64,000 bases of DNA from Chloranthus sessilifolius (taxonomy: Eukaryota; Streptophyta; Magnoliopsida; Chloranthales; Chloranthaceae): positions 94,524,765 through 94,588,764 of the forward strand of contig CM037588.1 of NCBI GenBank assembly GCA_021018995.1, written 5' to 3'. The notes below the pieces were generated by a model. It was not told the DNA's origin. It did not search any database and saw nothing but the letters and a program-made list of their open reading frames with translations. The first letter of the stretch is position 1. Each line of letters begins with the position of its first letter. The translations under genes and the position numbers were made by a program. This document shows, in pieces, positions 9,840 through 20,705 of the stretch.

Positions 9840-11494
9840 TCAACGACCCAACTCATGCTCCAAGTCGTGGATCTTATCAAGCAAGGCGTCCTCGCGAGCA
9901 TTGCTGTCACTCATCCACCGACCATGAAGGCCGTTATAGGGCTTCTTGGAAGCATCAGTAAAACGAAGAACCTCTCTCAAGACTCCTTCTAGATGAAGGG
10001 CCTCACATTTCAAAACATCAGCTCTCACTTGCTCTTTCTCTGAGCGCTCTTATAAAACACGCTTCTCATCTACAAGGAGTTCTATCCGAGTTAGGAGCGC
10101 CACTTCCTTTTTTGCCAAGGTCCCTCCTAGCTACTGCTCTCTACCGGGTCAAGTCATCATGTGGAGGACATCACAGAGGATACCCATGCCTCGTATTCAG
10201 GAGAAGTCAAAAGAAAGTTTCCTTGCTCCAGGTCACATAAGTGTGTCAACTGACACATTTCCCAGAGCACCGTTATCTTCTCCTAATCCCCTAGAGACCC
10301 CCGAGTAAAAATCAAACTACACATGGGATGTCTCGCTACGCAGGGCACATAGTCAAATTGGCATAACACCCGTGAGGAGAAGTAATGAGTACTGCCAAAC
10401 AATCTCAGAAGAGTGATACCCTCATGATCCCTGAGCCGTATATTGGGAAGGTCCCATCAAGCCATGGAAGCCTCCACAGAAGCTCTACCTCAGCCAACCA
10501 TAGGCGCATCTCGCGTGCATTCTTTTGAGGCATCCTGGACCATTGGCCCAAAAAGCTTCGAGCAGCCTCTCCTCGCACCACATAAAAGTGAGGCACAGGT
10601 CCCAGAATGGCAAGGTGTTCACCAAGCTAGATTTGAAAAAGGATCGGGCATCCGCAAAAGTTTTCTACTTTTCCTGAGGCGAAGGCATCAAGTTCTTGGT
10701 AGAGCTCGGCCAATACCAAGTGAGCAATGGAGCAGCACTTTTCAAGCTCCACCAGGACATCGCAAAGTGCGAGAGAGAAGCACTCTCCCTTGTGTAAAAG
10801 AGGATCTCTGATAGAAGGCCGAGTGCAAGGGCATTCACATTATAAGCATTTTTGGTCGAAAGTTTGCATAAGCTCTCATTGCCAAAAAGTTCTCTCAGGA
10901 ATTTCATTGCACACTTGGTGGGCCGACCGGCTAGGCTTTTCTCATAATTGTTCTTTTTAAACCCAATGTCATAATTGTTCTTTTAAACCCAATGTCATAA
11001 TTGTTCTTTTAAACCCAATGTCGTATGAAAAACCTTGGTGTAGCCTGGCTTCGATACCACCTTGGCTGCATTGAAGCCTCAGACCCGATAGAATGGACAT
11101 CTCTTTAAGGGTCGGAGTCAGTTCACGAGTACCAAAACGGAAGACATGGGGCTTCTACGTCCCAATATGAAACCGCTACATGGATGAGGTCCCAAAATGG
11201 AGGAATATCAAGGAAAGAGGAGAGACGGGCAAGCCCAAGCTGATCCAAACCCATGAGCTCACCCTCGCTCAGACTATCAGACCATTGCTTGAGAAATCTA
11301 GGTCCTACACCCAAAGAGGGAAGTATAAAAGTCACGTTACCCCCCGAGATAGTAGGGTAGGTGGGTCCATGGTTATACAGAGCCATTCCGGCGGACCACA
11401 GGTCAATGTCAAACGATGGACCCACCCTTGGGAGAAAAAGACAAGAAAAAGGAAAAAAAATCAAAGAAAAGAAAATGTAAAGAAAAAAGCCCAT
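9840..11494 (-). pseudogene. Antisense plant mobile domain (PMD-like) ORF in TAT 1
   Basis: On the strand opposite to pol, translated pieces in order give TFILPSLGVGPRFLKQW (near 11340), LDQLGLARLSSFLDIPPFWD (near 11210), HVAVSYWDVEAP, then after a one-base shift in a C run near 11150 HVFRFGTRELTPTLKEM, followed by CAMKFLRELFG, NVNALALGLLSEILF, REMRLWLAEVELLW and a C-terminal stretch with a heptad-like pattern (LDKIHDLEHELG, near 9850). The phrase VFRFGTRELTPTL is, from memory, the hallmark of the plant mobile domain (PF10536, aminotransferase-like) that some TAT elements carry antisense to pol. The role of PMD proteins in elements is not settled; host PMD proteins act in silencing of transposons. 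Frameshifts, stops and a triple 26-27 bp repeat at 10942-11022 break the frame. Confidence 0.7.
10942..11022 (-). repeat. Three tandem 26-27 bp repeats
   Basis: The unit CATAATTGTTCTTTT plus AAACCCAATGT is repeated three times in direct order; the first copy has one extra T. It lies inside the antisense PMD frame and shifts it. Confidence 0.95.
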
Positions 11495-11499
11495 TTTCA

Positions 11500-11661
11500 G
11501 ACTTATATAAATTTGTTGCTGCCTTCAAGGCATGCGTGCATACTATGCACTCATGACTGCTACTAAAGGCCAAAACGGAGAATCGGGGGAAAAAAGGCCA
11601 TGCATGCATTGTATGCACGCATGACCACTTTTTTAACATGCGTGCATACTATGCATGCATG
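11500..11661 (-). promoter_or_regulatory. Palindrome array C plus TATA box in front of the antisense PMD ORF
   Basis: Three 25-bp near-palindromes lie at 11531-11555, 11599-11623 and 11637-11661. Each has arms close to ATGCATGCAT around a 3-bp centre. Read on the minus strand, the array is followed within 20 bp by AATTTATATAAGTC (11500-11513), a good TATA box, and then by the start of the PMD ORF. The array therefore sits where a promoter of the antisense gene would be. Promoter use is inferred. Confidence 0.55.
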
Positions 11662-12004
11662 ACCAAAAAATGTGTGAAAAAGAAAAAGAGAAAAAAGAGG
11701 GGTTTTTTTATGACCAGTGTTACTATTATTTTATTGGAACAGGCCTCTCTCTCAAAGCCATCACCTGGCCTTTATGAATTGTGTCGCGGGTCGCGAGCTT
11801 TGGCACTTAATCATGCCACCTGATTGGTTTTACCGTTTTACAGGTGCCACCCTCGCTGTAAAAAGAGAGAGAGTGCATAACTCTTTGGCTATTTTGGGCA
11901 TACATGACCTTTGGTCATCTCCCCATTTGTAAGAACATTGCCACTCTTCCTATAGAAGATTTTTTCACGCCCATGCCGTATAACCTATTTTTCTTTTTGC
12001 AGGC
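11662..12004 (+). other. Unassigned spacer
   Basis: A/G-rich run at 11670-11705, then about 300 bp of mixed sequence without a convincing gene. It may hold the decayed end of TAT 1; I could not identify a 3' LTR here. Confidence 0.4.
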
Positions 12005-13228
12005 AAAGACATTACATCCAAATAATAGACAAAAAGGGAAAGAAAAATTGAAACCTCCATTTCATTAACAAATCCAAATATGTTTACATCCAAATTTTGT
12101 CTTATTATAAAGAAACTCCCTCAAATAAAAGTTCAAGTTCAGAAAGAAAAATAAGGAAATGGCATCCCAATAGGAGACCCGAGCCCTCGAGCATCCTCCC
12201 TCCTTCGTCATTGCCTCCTCTGGTATGTGAAGACATTGGCGTCTCCAACGCGAAACCACTATTGCGCCAGCCGACTCTGCATTGAGCATGACTCCCTCTC
12301 TTGAGACACCTGAAAATGTTCCACAATAGAGTCAGATTAGGAAACATGGGCAGAAAATGTAGGGAGAATTCAACTAAAATTGTACTTACCTTAGTTCCCC
12401 AAAAGTCAGCAATGTTGTGGTAGTACTCCACGAGCTAGGTCATCAATGCGTAGTCCTGCAAAAGAGAAGAAGTATAAGCAACCCAAACAAGAAAAGTCAA
12501 TGCATCTGCAAAGCGAAAAAACTTACCCCAGGGATCGACTCAGGTGGAGCTACTCTAACCGCCTTAGCAAATAGACAGGCGCGCTCCTCCACCTCTTGGC
12601 ATAGCTAAGAAACTAGCCCGTCATCAAGGATCCCGTGTCTAGAAGGCCTAGAGGACCCTACACTCGAAGTCCTGAAAGGCCCTACCCCCGAGGTCCCGAA
12701 AGGCCCTACACTCGAGGTCCCAGAATGCCATGCACCCTAGTCCAAGCCTAAGGTCTCCCCTGCTTCAAACTGAAAAGAAAGAGCGCAATAACAGAGGATG
12801 ATCATAATAACTGAAAAGGAAATGAACGAACAAAGGGGAGACCAAGATTACCTAGCTAAGAGGACCCCCGAAGGCCATAAAGTTGACACCAGGTATGATA
12901 TAGGGGAAGTATGCAGTGATATGGAAGGCCACATACCACCTCTGATAGTCCAAACAGGGCAGGATGAGGCCCTCGATCCTGACGTCCACATGATCTAGCT
13001 GCGCAGTGAGCTTCTCAATCATACCCCCTGGTGCCAACACATCACCAAGAGGGTCCATGGGCACAACAAAGAATCATGGTACTGATGAACCACCATCCCC
13101 TCTAAATAGTAGGCCCACGTCAAGAAGCCGCAGAAAAAGATGACCCGACAATCGACGAATGCACCCAACTACCCAACTATAGGCTGATTTAAGAAGGGGG
13201 AGCCTGCGTAAGGGTCCAGCACGACCTG
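12005..13228 (-). pseudogene. Intron-containing PMD-type gene remnant, 3' exons
   Basis: On the minus strand four exons can be drawn: 13228-12852, 12769-12537, 12455-12390 and 12309 to about 12180. They are separated by three introns of 82, 81 and 80 bp (12851-12770, 12536-12456, 12389-12310), each with a GT donor (two of them GTAAGT) and a pyrimidine-rich AG acceptor (TCTTTTGCAG, ACATTTTCAG, CTTTTCAG). A further acceptor stands at 13229. The 66-bp exon is in frame and reads DYALM..LVEYYHNIADFWG. The first exon has a WAYYLEGMVVHQY block that resembles, from memory, the C-terminal part of plant mobile domain proteins. A T-rich, AATGAAATGG-containing tail near 12050 fits a plant 3' UTR. The gene is cut at about 13284 by the next LTR, so the 5' exons are lost, and in-frame stops show decay. 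It could be a host gene or a PMD gene carried by an element. Confidence 0.6.
12640..12722 (-). repeat. 24-bp tandem repeats in an exon
   Basis: Three to four copies of a unit close to AGGCCCTACACTCGAGGTCC (plus 4 bp), inside the 233-bp exon of the spliced gene. Being a multiple of three, the unit keeps the frame and would give a short peptide repeat. Confidence 0.85.
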
Positions 13229-13284
13229 ACCAAAGAAAAAGAAGTTCTCTTAACCAAATGATTCCTCAAAATTTTAAAAAAAAA

Positions 13285-14815
13285 TGTGATCGTTTATAAA
13301 TAAAACCTTGCAAGTGCACAAGTTCGAATGTACTAAGGCAAGTGCAAGGGTGTCGAACCACATGGACTTGTCGTTTATCTAATTTAATCTCTGTTTTATA
13401 TAATAAAATTTTATATTTTGAGTTTCCTAAATTAATCCTAAAAATAAAAAGAAAATCTAATAGATCTGGAGAAAGATATGGGAAAGCAGACTGAGGTCTC
13501 TCTTGGATCTCAGACTTGTAGCTAATAATCTCCTATTTCTTCCCTCTTTTGAATCCTAGGCACCTCCGCTCCACGCTACAAGCTCAGTCAGTTCGTATAT
13601 GAATTAGATAAATCTAATCATCAAAGAACTATTGCATGGACCAACTAAAACTACCCTACAAGGCCTAGTCCATCGGTGAATATCCTATCTAATCCAACCC
13701 CAGTCCCTACAAGGTCACTAGAAGTAAACTAAACAAGATTACAACGTTACTATCATGTTCTTGATATATTCGGAACCTCGAACATGCAATTGTACCATAA
13801 ATAGAATTCAAAATAAAGAAAGAAACAAAAGTTTATTGAGTACTCATTTGAAATTTACAAGAGATTTCAGCCTGAAACTTTTAGCCTCACATTGACCGAA
13901 GGACCTTCATCATCACTGAATCGATCTTTGGTCAATGATTACAGTCAATCCCACATTTTTCCAAAACTGATCTAACCCTAACCTATGATCACAGGTGACT
14001 AAAACCCTCTAGAAAAGCTCTTTCCGAAAGGATCCCTAAACCTAACCCTAAGGTCTTTATATATAGATGTATAAGGCCCAAGAACATTGATTTCAACTAG
14101 GAAACAAGCCCTAAAATGAATCTAATCTAAACTAGAAACGAAAGATATCTTGGAGTCTTGATTTTTGGAAGAATCCAATCTGTCACACCTGAAAATCAGC
14201 AAGAAAACCCAATCCGCGCGCATGAAAATCAGTGAGAATCCCAACTTCAATCAGTCAAGAATGGAGCTCGACCGGTCGAAATTATTTATAGAAGAATGCC
14301 ATTCTGCTGTTGGGTTTCGATCGGTCCAGATTTGCATTTAGACTGGTCAAAATCTGCATTTCTAGAGCTTTAAGATGCTCAACTAGCCGAATTTCGCGTT
14401 CTCGAAATCCCAGACTCAACCGGTCGAAATGGCAATCTTGACCGGTCGAGACTGCACTTTCCTGCACTTCTATGTGAACTTTGTTTCGCCATAACTTTTG
14501 ATGTACAATTCGGATTTAGGAGATTCTTAGCTTGTTGGAAAGCTAGAAACATCTAATTTCCAATGGTATAAGACTCAGATCCTACAGATCTATCTACAAA
14601 TTTTGGGATTCTTCTTTCTCTCTGCTGTTCTGGCAGGTTCTTGATGCACCTTCAAGACTCCCTTAACTTTATTCTTTTAAAAACCACCTTTTCACTTTTA
14701 GGCCTTCAAAACCTGTTATACTCAATCATGTACTAAAGCAAACATTAGTAATTAAATGAGGCCTAGCAATGCAGAGATTTGGGTCTAAATTATATAACTT
14801 TGAAGGCCGATCACA
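13285..14815 (-). repeat. 3' LTR of element D
   Basis: Read on the minus strand it starts TGTGATCGGCC and ends AAACGATCACA, giving terminal inverted TGTGATCG..CGATCACA, 1531 bp long. It contains palindrome array D (14265-14455), a TATA box TCTATAAATAAT at about 14283-14294 inside the array, and a second TATA-like CTATATATAAAG near 14060. No coding frame. Confidence 0.8.
14265..14455 (-). repeat. Palindrome array D (ACCGGTCGA type)
   Basis: Copies of a motif near TCGACCGGTCGAAAT lie at about 14268, 14318, 14340, 14415 and 14438, with weaker ones at 14250 and 14385. The core ACCGGT is palindromic. Spacing is irregular and paired copies are about 22 bp apart. This is the same design as arrays A and B but with another core. 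Confidence 0.85.
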
Positions 14816-15931
14816 CCCCCAAACCTCTACTTTGCTAGTCCTCGAGCAAAGGCAAAATTGAAATACTAAAGGTAAAAACTAAAATAACTACTCTAGGAAA
14901 ATAAATGCCACTTTCGTAGGGGGCATGATTGCATTTAGCATATGAAACAAGCCTTTAAATCCCTAGATGATCCCTAGTGGAGGTGTTGTGCCTCCTGAAA
15001 GTTTTCAGTGAAGGTACCCACAAACTTCCAAAACAATTTTTTTTAAACCATCTGTAAAGTGAGTTTTCAAAAACAATTTTCATAATGTATATACTTTTGA
15101 AAATAAAAACCAGTAATTGCTTCATCATGCAAAATTTCATTCTCAAATACCAATGTCATGTTAATTCTAATGTTGCCTATTCAAAATAATCCAATGCTCC
15201 CATCCTTGGATAAATCCTTCATTCATGCCTAGAGTGTCGTGTGTGCAAACCTATGCTAAAATCTTTCAATCGCGAGATCAGTCTAAACAAAGAATCATCA
15301 GATCCCCAGTCTCGACTCAATACTCACCTTAGGTATACTCTCAAAACAGAATCACTCCAATGAATGGTTCATTTTTCACACACATGTGAGAGAGAGTTAC
15401 AACGCAAATTAAAAAGGTCTCACATGATATAAGAAAGGCAGTGCATTAATGAATTTAAAAGTAATCTCATAAAGAATGATGTTTGTATCCTAAGCATAAT
15501 ATATCAAAACATCATAAGCATTACATCATCACTCTCCACAAGGCATTTACCAACGGAGATCAGATCACAAAGGTCTTTTTTAGGGGTTTAATGGGGCTCG
15601 GGTGAAGGTTAAGAAAGAAACGAAAGTTGGGGATCAATTTTCTCTGAGAAACTGGAAAAGAAAACTTTTTTGATTTTCTAATTTTCCCACTTTTTTTTTC
15701 TAATTTCTCAGAATATTTCTTTTTCTTTTTCTCAACTTTCTTTTCTTCTTTCTCCTTTTCTTTTCTTTTTGAACTCACTCATAATTTTTCTTCTTCATTT
15801 TCTACCTTTTTCTCTTCTTTTTAAAAATTTTTTTTTGTCATATGTTCCCAATAAACACCACTCACATGCCTCTCCACTTACTCTCATCCCATTTACTCTC
15901 ATCCCTCTTTCCCAATTTCTCAGAGATTGAA
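14816..15931 (-). other. Internal non-coding part of element D
   Basis: Contains the polypurine tract next to the LTR, mixed A/T-rich sequence, and a strong pyrimidine tract at about 15650-15840 (purine on the coding strand). No convincing ORF; the short Lys/Glu-rich frame at 15560-15778 is a by-product of the purine tract. Confidence 0.6.
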
Positions 15932-16851
15932 TTTGACAGCCCAGATTTCCTTACCAAAAATTCGTGTCGTCAGATCATACACACGATTTGATTTATAGTG
16001 TCATTATTGGTGTTGACATGCTTTATTCCTTTTATGATAGCTCAAACTTCCTCGAGATAGAAGATTGGAAAGATCGAGCCATAGATCTTTGGTAAGTTTA
16101 CTTAAATGTGCAAGCAAAGTGCGCAAATGTGAAAGCAGAGCTATAAGGCAAAAGATATGGCATCACAAACTAACAAGAGATTTCCATCATTCTATCTTAA
16201 CAAAATAACTAACTATACATTCCACTAGTGAAGGCTGACCTTCACCTAAATAGTGGACAAAACTATACAAATTGTACGTGAGTCTTATAGTATACTATAC
16301 CGAGTATCAAAAAGAAGCAAAATAATTTGCACGCTACGGAGATCCAAAGAAAACAGGCTAAAGGAAGGACTCCTCTGGTGGCTCTTCCTCTTCTTTAGGA
16401 TTATAATCAAGATCCTCTTCTTGTTCTGGATCCCTCTCAAGATCTTCACCTGCAGCTGTGACGTATATTTGATGAATGAGCTACAGTCCAAGCTTAGTAG
16501 GGAGAAAATAGTCCTAAATCATACTTCATCATTCTATTTCAGGTATTGATGGATAAGTAAAATAGTTTTGAATAAATATCGTATCAATTACATTGGAATA
16601 TAGAAAAGTATTTAAACTCATGATCTTAAAACATATCATGCCATGATGCGGATAACATACGGAAACAATGCAAATCGGATGCAAGAAATCTGAACAGAAC
16701 TGATAGCATATCAATGGAAACAAGCATATAAAAGGTAGGAGTATTGATAGCAGAAAATCGAACATATCAGATCACATAGTAGAGAATCGAAACATATCAT
16801 ATCGGATAGTAGAAAATCAAGAGCAATCATATCGGAGTTCATTAGTGTAAG

Positions 16852-17095
16852 TATCCCATAACGGGAACAGAGTAGTCTGTAGCGGACATAGGGTCATAAC
16901 CCTAGGTACTCCACCCCTCTCTTAGAGACTCTACTCCTCTTACAACTAACGTAAATTTGGAACAAGTATCATGGCAAGGCATCCCGTAGTGGGAATTGAG
17001 TAGTCCATAGCGGACACAGGGTCATAACCCCGTGGACTCCACCCCTCTCATGGAGGCTCCACTCCTCGTTGCACATGATTTTGGAATCAAACATA
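16852..17095 (-). repeat. 129-bp tandem repeat in the LTR, two copies
   Basis: Copies start at 16852 and 16981 and share blocks such as GGGTCATAACCC and CTCCACCCCTCTC. Similarity is roughly 80 percent by eye. Confidence 0.85.
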
Positions 17096-17160
17096 TAAAT
17101 TACATATACACAGATCAAAATTCAAGAAACTACAATCACACGTACACATATCAGAATTTT

Positions 17161-17216
17161 GGAATTCAACGAGTCGAATGCATAAAAAGGAATTCAACGA
17201 GTCGAATGCATAAAAA
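17161..17216 (-). repeat. 28-bp perfect tandem repeat
   Basis: Two identical 28-bp copies at 17161-17188 and 17189-17216, each containing GGAATTCAACGAGTCGAATG. Perfect identity suggests a recent slip or a recent duplication. Confidence 0.95.
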
Positions 17217-17569
17217 TGTCATGGTACAAAATGAATGATCAATTGTAGAAAACCAAAACTTAATCTTTCAAAGAGTTTCAATATACGCATATAGCATGTT
17301 GCTGAAAACATATAATTTCATTTGATCATTACATTACAAACCATGAATCAAGAGAACATATAATCGGGCATCGAGAATCGTCCCTACCTTGATGCCGAAT
17401 TTGTGTGAACACAAGTACTCTAATCAAAGCGGAGTTCCCATTAATGGTCTCCCGTGTTTATCCTAAAACACACATTGTTCATGTACTAAGTATTAATGAA
17501 TAGTACATAGCATAAATGGAACTCTCCAAAGTTCATAAGGGATAAAAACAAGGCTCACATGAACAGAGC

Positions 17570-17735
17570 ATCTCATTGCGGTGAGCTACAGTGTTGCCGC
17601 GGTAAGGTATATAGGTTCCATGTGACACGCACTACCTCACAGCGGCGAGTTTTCACAGAGCCGAAATGGCCTATAAATCTATGTAGCACTCGCCGTGGTG
17701 AGGTTCAGGGTCACCGCGGCGAGCCTGATGAACTC
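17570..17735 (-). repeat. Palindrome array E (CTCACCGCGGCGAG type)
   Basis: Five copies of a motif near CTCGCCGCGGTGAG lie at about 17577, 17595, 17637, 17688 and 17710. On the minus strand TATA-like ATTTATAG (near 17665) and CTATATACC (near 17606) follow copies. The core CCGCGG is palindromic. Three members (CGCCGTGG, CACAGCGG, CATTGCGG) carry C-to-T or A changes expected from CpG decay. Confidence 0.85.
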
Positions 17736-18674
17736 GCCCCTCTTTTGCTTCTTTCTTCTATGTCCAAAAATTCAATTTTTATTGCACAATCTATCCTAGT
17801 TTCATATTCTAAACATAATTTATGACTTCTTCTTTAATTCCATATGCATGCAACGTCCGACAAACTTAGAATTGAAGGATTTCGGATACTACGCCCCTCA
17901 AGCATCCGATCATCAGAATCTCATTGCATAGAATTCAGAATTGCAGAGTTAGATCCTAAAATTCAGAAATCTAGGTTTACACCACTGTTTTAAAACACTC
18001 ACCGTCTTAGTTTACGCGCATGCGAAGTTCGACAATCGTCGGCGTCAAAGTTATCGTAGATCAAGCAGCCTATCGGGCATGCTCACGCTCCTTCACTTTG
18101 ATCATAACAAAGTCTAGATCAAACTCTGCTAGTTTGAGTTTGTGGAGGGGAAGGAGTATTCAAAAATATCAGATGGTTGTGCTCTTCCGGTGCGGAATTT
18201 CTAAAGAGAAAGGGAGGTGTTCTCATGGTGCTAGATCTTCATGCAACGGGTTCCCCTAATTTGTGCATGGCTTATGCGTGAGAATCATATAAATACCTAT
18301 GGGTATGGGTTTGGTGTATAGCTTATACACTAATTTGGGTGTTACACATGGGTCTTGATTCCATGTACCATCGATACACCAATTTCAGTGTATTAGTCCT
18401 TAAAAATAAAACTTAAAACTGAAGCTCAATGCTCCCAATAGGTTTTGATCCCCTGACCATGTGCTTTATAATTCAAACCTTTACCAGGGGTACTCTCAAG
18501 GGTTTGTGTCAGTACCTACGCAACTTATTATGCTTACTCAACTACAATGGTACCTTTTGCATATAAAACACCGCGATTGGTTTCCCAAGGAAGGCGTTGA
18601 TTGTACACAGTCATTATAGATTTGTACATATCCGAAATGACAATAATTAGGCTCAAATTTTCTAGGGTGTTACA

Positions 18675-19140
18675 TCCTCCCCTCCTTAATGGAATATTCG
18701 TCCTCAAAAACTGACGATGGTTATTGGGGATGAATACTCACAACGAGGTTGTATGCATTCAGGGGTTGATCGTAATGACGTGTAATGTTGCTACAATAAT
18801 ATGAGCATGACATCAATTTAAATATGCGAACTATTATGAGCAGAATAAATGTATGGTATAGTCAAAATTCCAAGTGCAAGCACAAATGCAGTCATCGGGA
18901 GCAAGCATCTACCCATATTGAAGGTTTAGCTATAACAAACCACGATTCTTCATAATTGAAGGCATGATAGTGCCAAATTAAATTTGATATTCTAGTTAAA
19001 CATTTGTAATTCTTCATACCAATTTAACCCATTCATATGCAGGACCTCCCATAGCAAATCATAATAGCTTTACATGTATCGAGTTGTCATGGTGTTAAAA
19101 TTACCATAATAAAAAGTACGTATTTAGCCTTCTCAGATTC
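18675..19140 (-). other. Polypurine tract and 3' untranslated region of Tekay 2
   Basis: The minus strand shows AAGGAGGGGAGGA directly before the LTR (18675-18687). The remaining 450 bp show no gene and separate the accessory ORF from the LTR, as in Tekay 1 (2539-2878). Confidence 0.75.
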
Positions 19141-20452
19141 TTACTGATCCAATTGCTCACCTGGCTGGCTCTCGGCTTGTCCCTCATCACGTCTAGTCCC
19201 AGCAGTAGATGGACCAGCTCTGGAACCGGATGCTCTCCTAGGGATGTATACATCCTTGCATGGACTACGAACGGGGTGTAGTTGGTCGGGTAAGCCTTCT
19301 CTATAAGGCATAAGAGAATGCCCTCTTGGAAGTCGAGTCACTGGTGTAGCAAGTGATTATATTGATGTAGCACTGCCAACTGGTTAAAATTCTATTGTTG
19401 TAGTACTTCCATCTGTCGGGTGCATTCGGACAATGTGAGGACGTCTCCTTGATGAACAGGTGGCTGTTAAGGCTGAGCTGACATTTGGGGTGCTGCTCTG
19501 GGTGCAGGTTATTCGAGGTTTTCTTGTTGGGCACCCTCTGCCCCATGTTGACGTTGTCGATTCAGAGGCTAAGCTAACACCTTTTGTAGGTCAAACTCCA
19601 TTTACACTTAGTATGCTTCCGATTGTTGTTGATCCTTATCTCTTCATCCAACGACACCTCATACGGTTCCTCATTTTCGTCATCTTCGTGACCCTTGAAA
19701 AGCCAGGAGATGAGACGGGCATAAGGTATGGAAGTCAAATGTTTGGGATTGGTACCCAACATTTGCTCGCTAGCATAGATGATGCCCTCCCAGACAACAC
19801 GTGGTGCATTGAGCCACCGGTTCTCATGCACGGCAAACAAGCTTTGAAGGAGGGTATCCCATCTTTCTCTTTCATGTTGGAGGGGATATAGGTTGCTCCG
19901 AAACACAACATCTAAAAGCCACATTGACTGGTAATTAGGTCCTTGTTATAGATTGGTCGAAAGCTTGACGACACCCATTAACTTAGAAATGATGTTATGG
20001 AATTTCACCTCCTTGGGGCGAGGTGGTTGTAGGCCTTGGCTATTATCTTAATCCAGGTGACAGCCCATGGTGTCGATAATGTCATAAAGATTGATGTGGG
20101 AGGTTCATCCATCTATTTCTGTGATCATGTTTCCCTCGGTTTCTCCCTGTTTGAGGTTTTGGAAAAAGAGTTTAACAAGGCGAGGGTAAAAATGTGGATG
20201 GACAGGCTAAAGTAATGGCTCCAATTTGGCTCGTCTAAGGTAATAGAAGGACCAGATGGTCGTGCCGTCATTAACAAAAATATCCTGGTCAAAGGACCAT
20301 TCCAGTTCAAAGGCCTTTATGCCCCACCAATTTACAGGTTGTTCTCAGGTCGGTGGAGGATCAGAACTCAATGGGGCTTTGCCCTTATAACTCTTAGACA
20401 GTCTTGGCCGTATGGTGGGGAGCTTAGTTGCGGCTTTGTTCTTGGTAGCCAT
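19141..20452 (-). pseudogene. Accessory ORF of Tekay 2 (PF20167-like), broken
   Basis: Minus-strand ATG at 20452 gives MATKNKAATKLPTIRPRL, a basic N-terminus like that of the Tekay 1 copy. The domain follows: WWGIKAFELEWSFDQDIF (near 20330), FYPRLVKLFF, SMWLLDVVFRSNLYPL (near 19920), ERWDTLLQSLFAVHENRW, VVWEGIIYASEQMLG and IPYARLISWLF (near 19720). The C-terminal part is low-complexity and ends near 19141 in an Arg/Gly/Glu-rich tail. Several stops and shifts are present. Same position (between pol and 3' LTR) and orientation as in Tekay 1, so the gene is an old passenger of this lineage. Function unknown. Confidence 0.75.
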
Positions 20453-20610
20453 GAAAATATAAATGAAATTGAAATGGGGAAGATTTGAGGGTTTTTACCT
20501 TGTTGCGAAGCTCAAATCAAAGAAAAATGGGGTTGATGAAGTCGCATGCACGCCGATCCTTGCAGCTTTAGTGGATTTAGCATGGGGAGATAGCATTTTT
20601 GGGGATTTTC

Positions 20611-20705
20611 GGCCCTCTTTTTAAATCTCATCAGTCACCGCGGCGACCATAAGTTCTCTCCACGACGAGGTGTGGTCTAAAGCTCTCATCGTGGCAAGTT
20701 TCAAT
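20611..20705 (-). promoter_or_regulatory. Palindrome array F in the pol-accessory ORF spacer
   Basis: Three copies of the CACCGCGGCGA motif (20636-20648 nearly perfect; decayed ones at about 20668 and 20691) stand upstream of the accessory ORF. On the minus strand the best copy is followed about 12 bp on by GATTTAAAAAG, a weak TATA-like box, and the ATG is about 160 bp further. It is the same motif as LTR array E of this element. Promoter role is inferred. Confidence 0.5.

Larger units (their letters stand above)
13285..15931 (-). mobile_element. Unclassified LTR element D, truncated
   Basis: On the minus strand the order is internal sequence (15931-14816), a polypurine tract, and a 3' LTR (14815-13285). 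The tract reads GGTTTGGGGGTG, directly followed by the LTR start. No gag or pol frame is visible in the 1.1 kb of internal DNA, which may mean a non-autonomous element or simply that the coding part lies beyond the inserted Tekay 2. It is older than Tekay 2, which interrupts it at 15931/15932. Confidence 0.7.
15932..18674 (-). repeat. 3' LTR of Tekay 2
   Basis: Starts on the minus strand at 18674 with TGTAACACCC, right after the polypurine tract, and ends at 15932 where the expected terminal CA is mutated; length 2743 bp. It carries palindrome array E (17570-17735), a 129-bp tandem repeat, a 28-bp tandem repeat and A/T-rich stretches. No gene. Confidence 0.85.

Noticed and set aside
10443-10811. 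122-codon plus-strand frame
   Set aside because: Antisense shadow of the PMD ORF; no known features.
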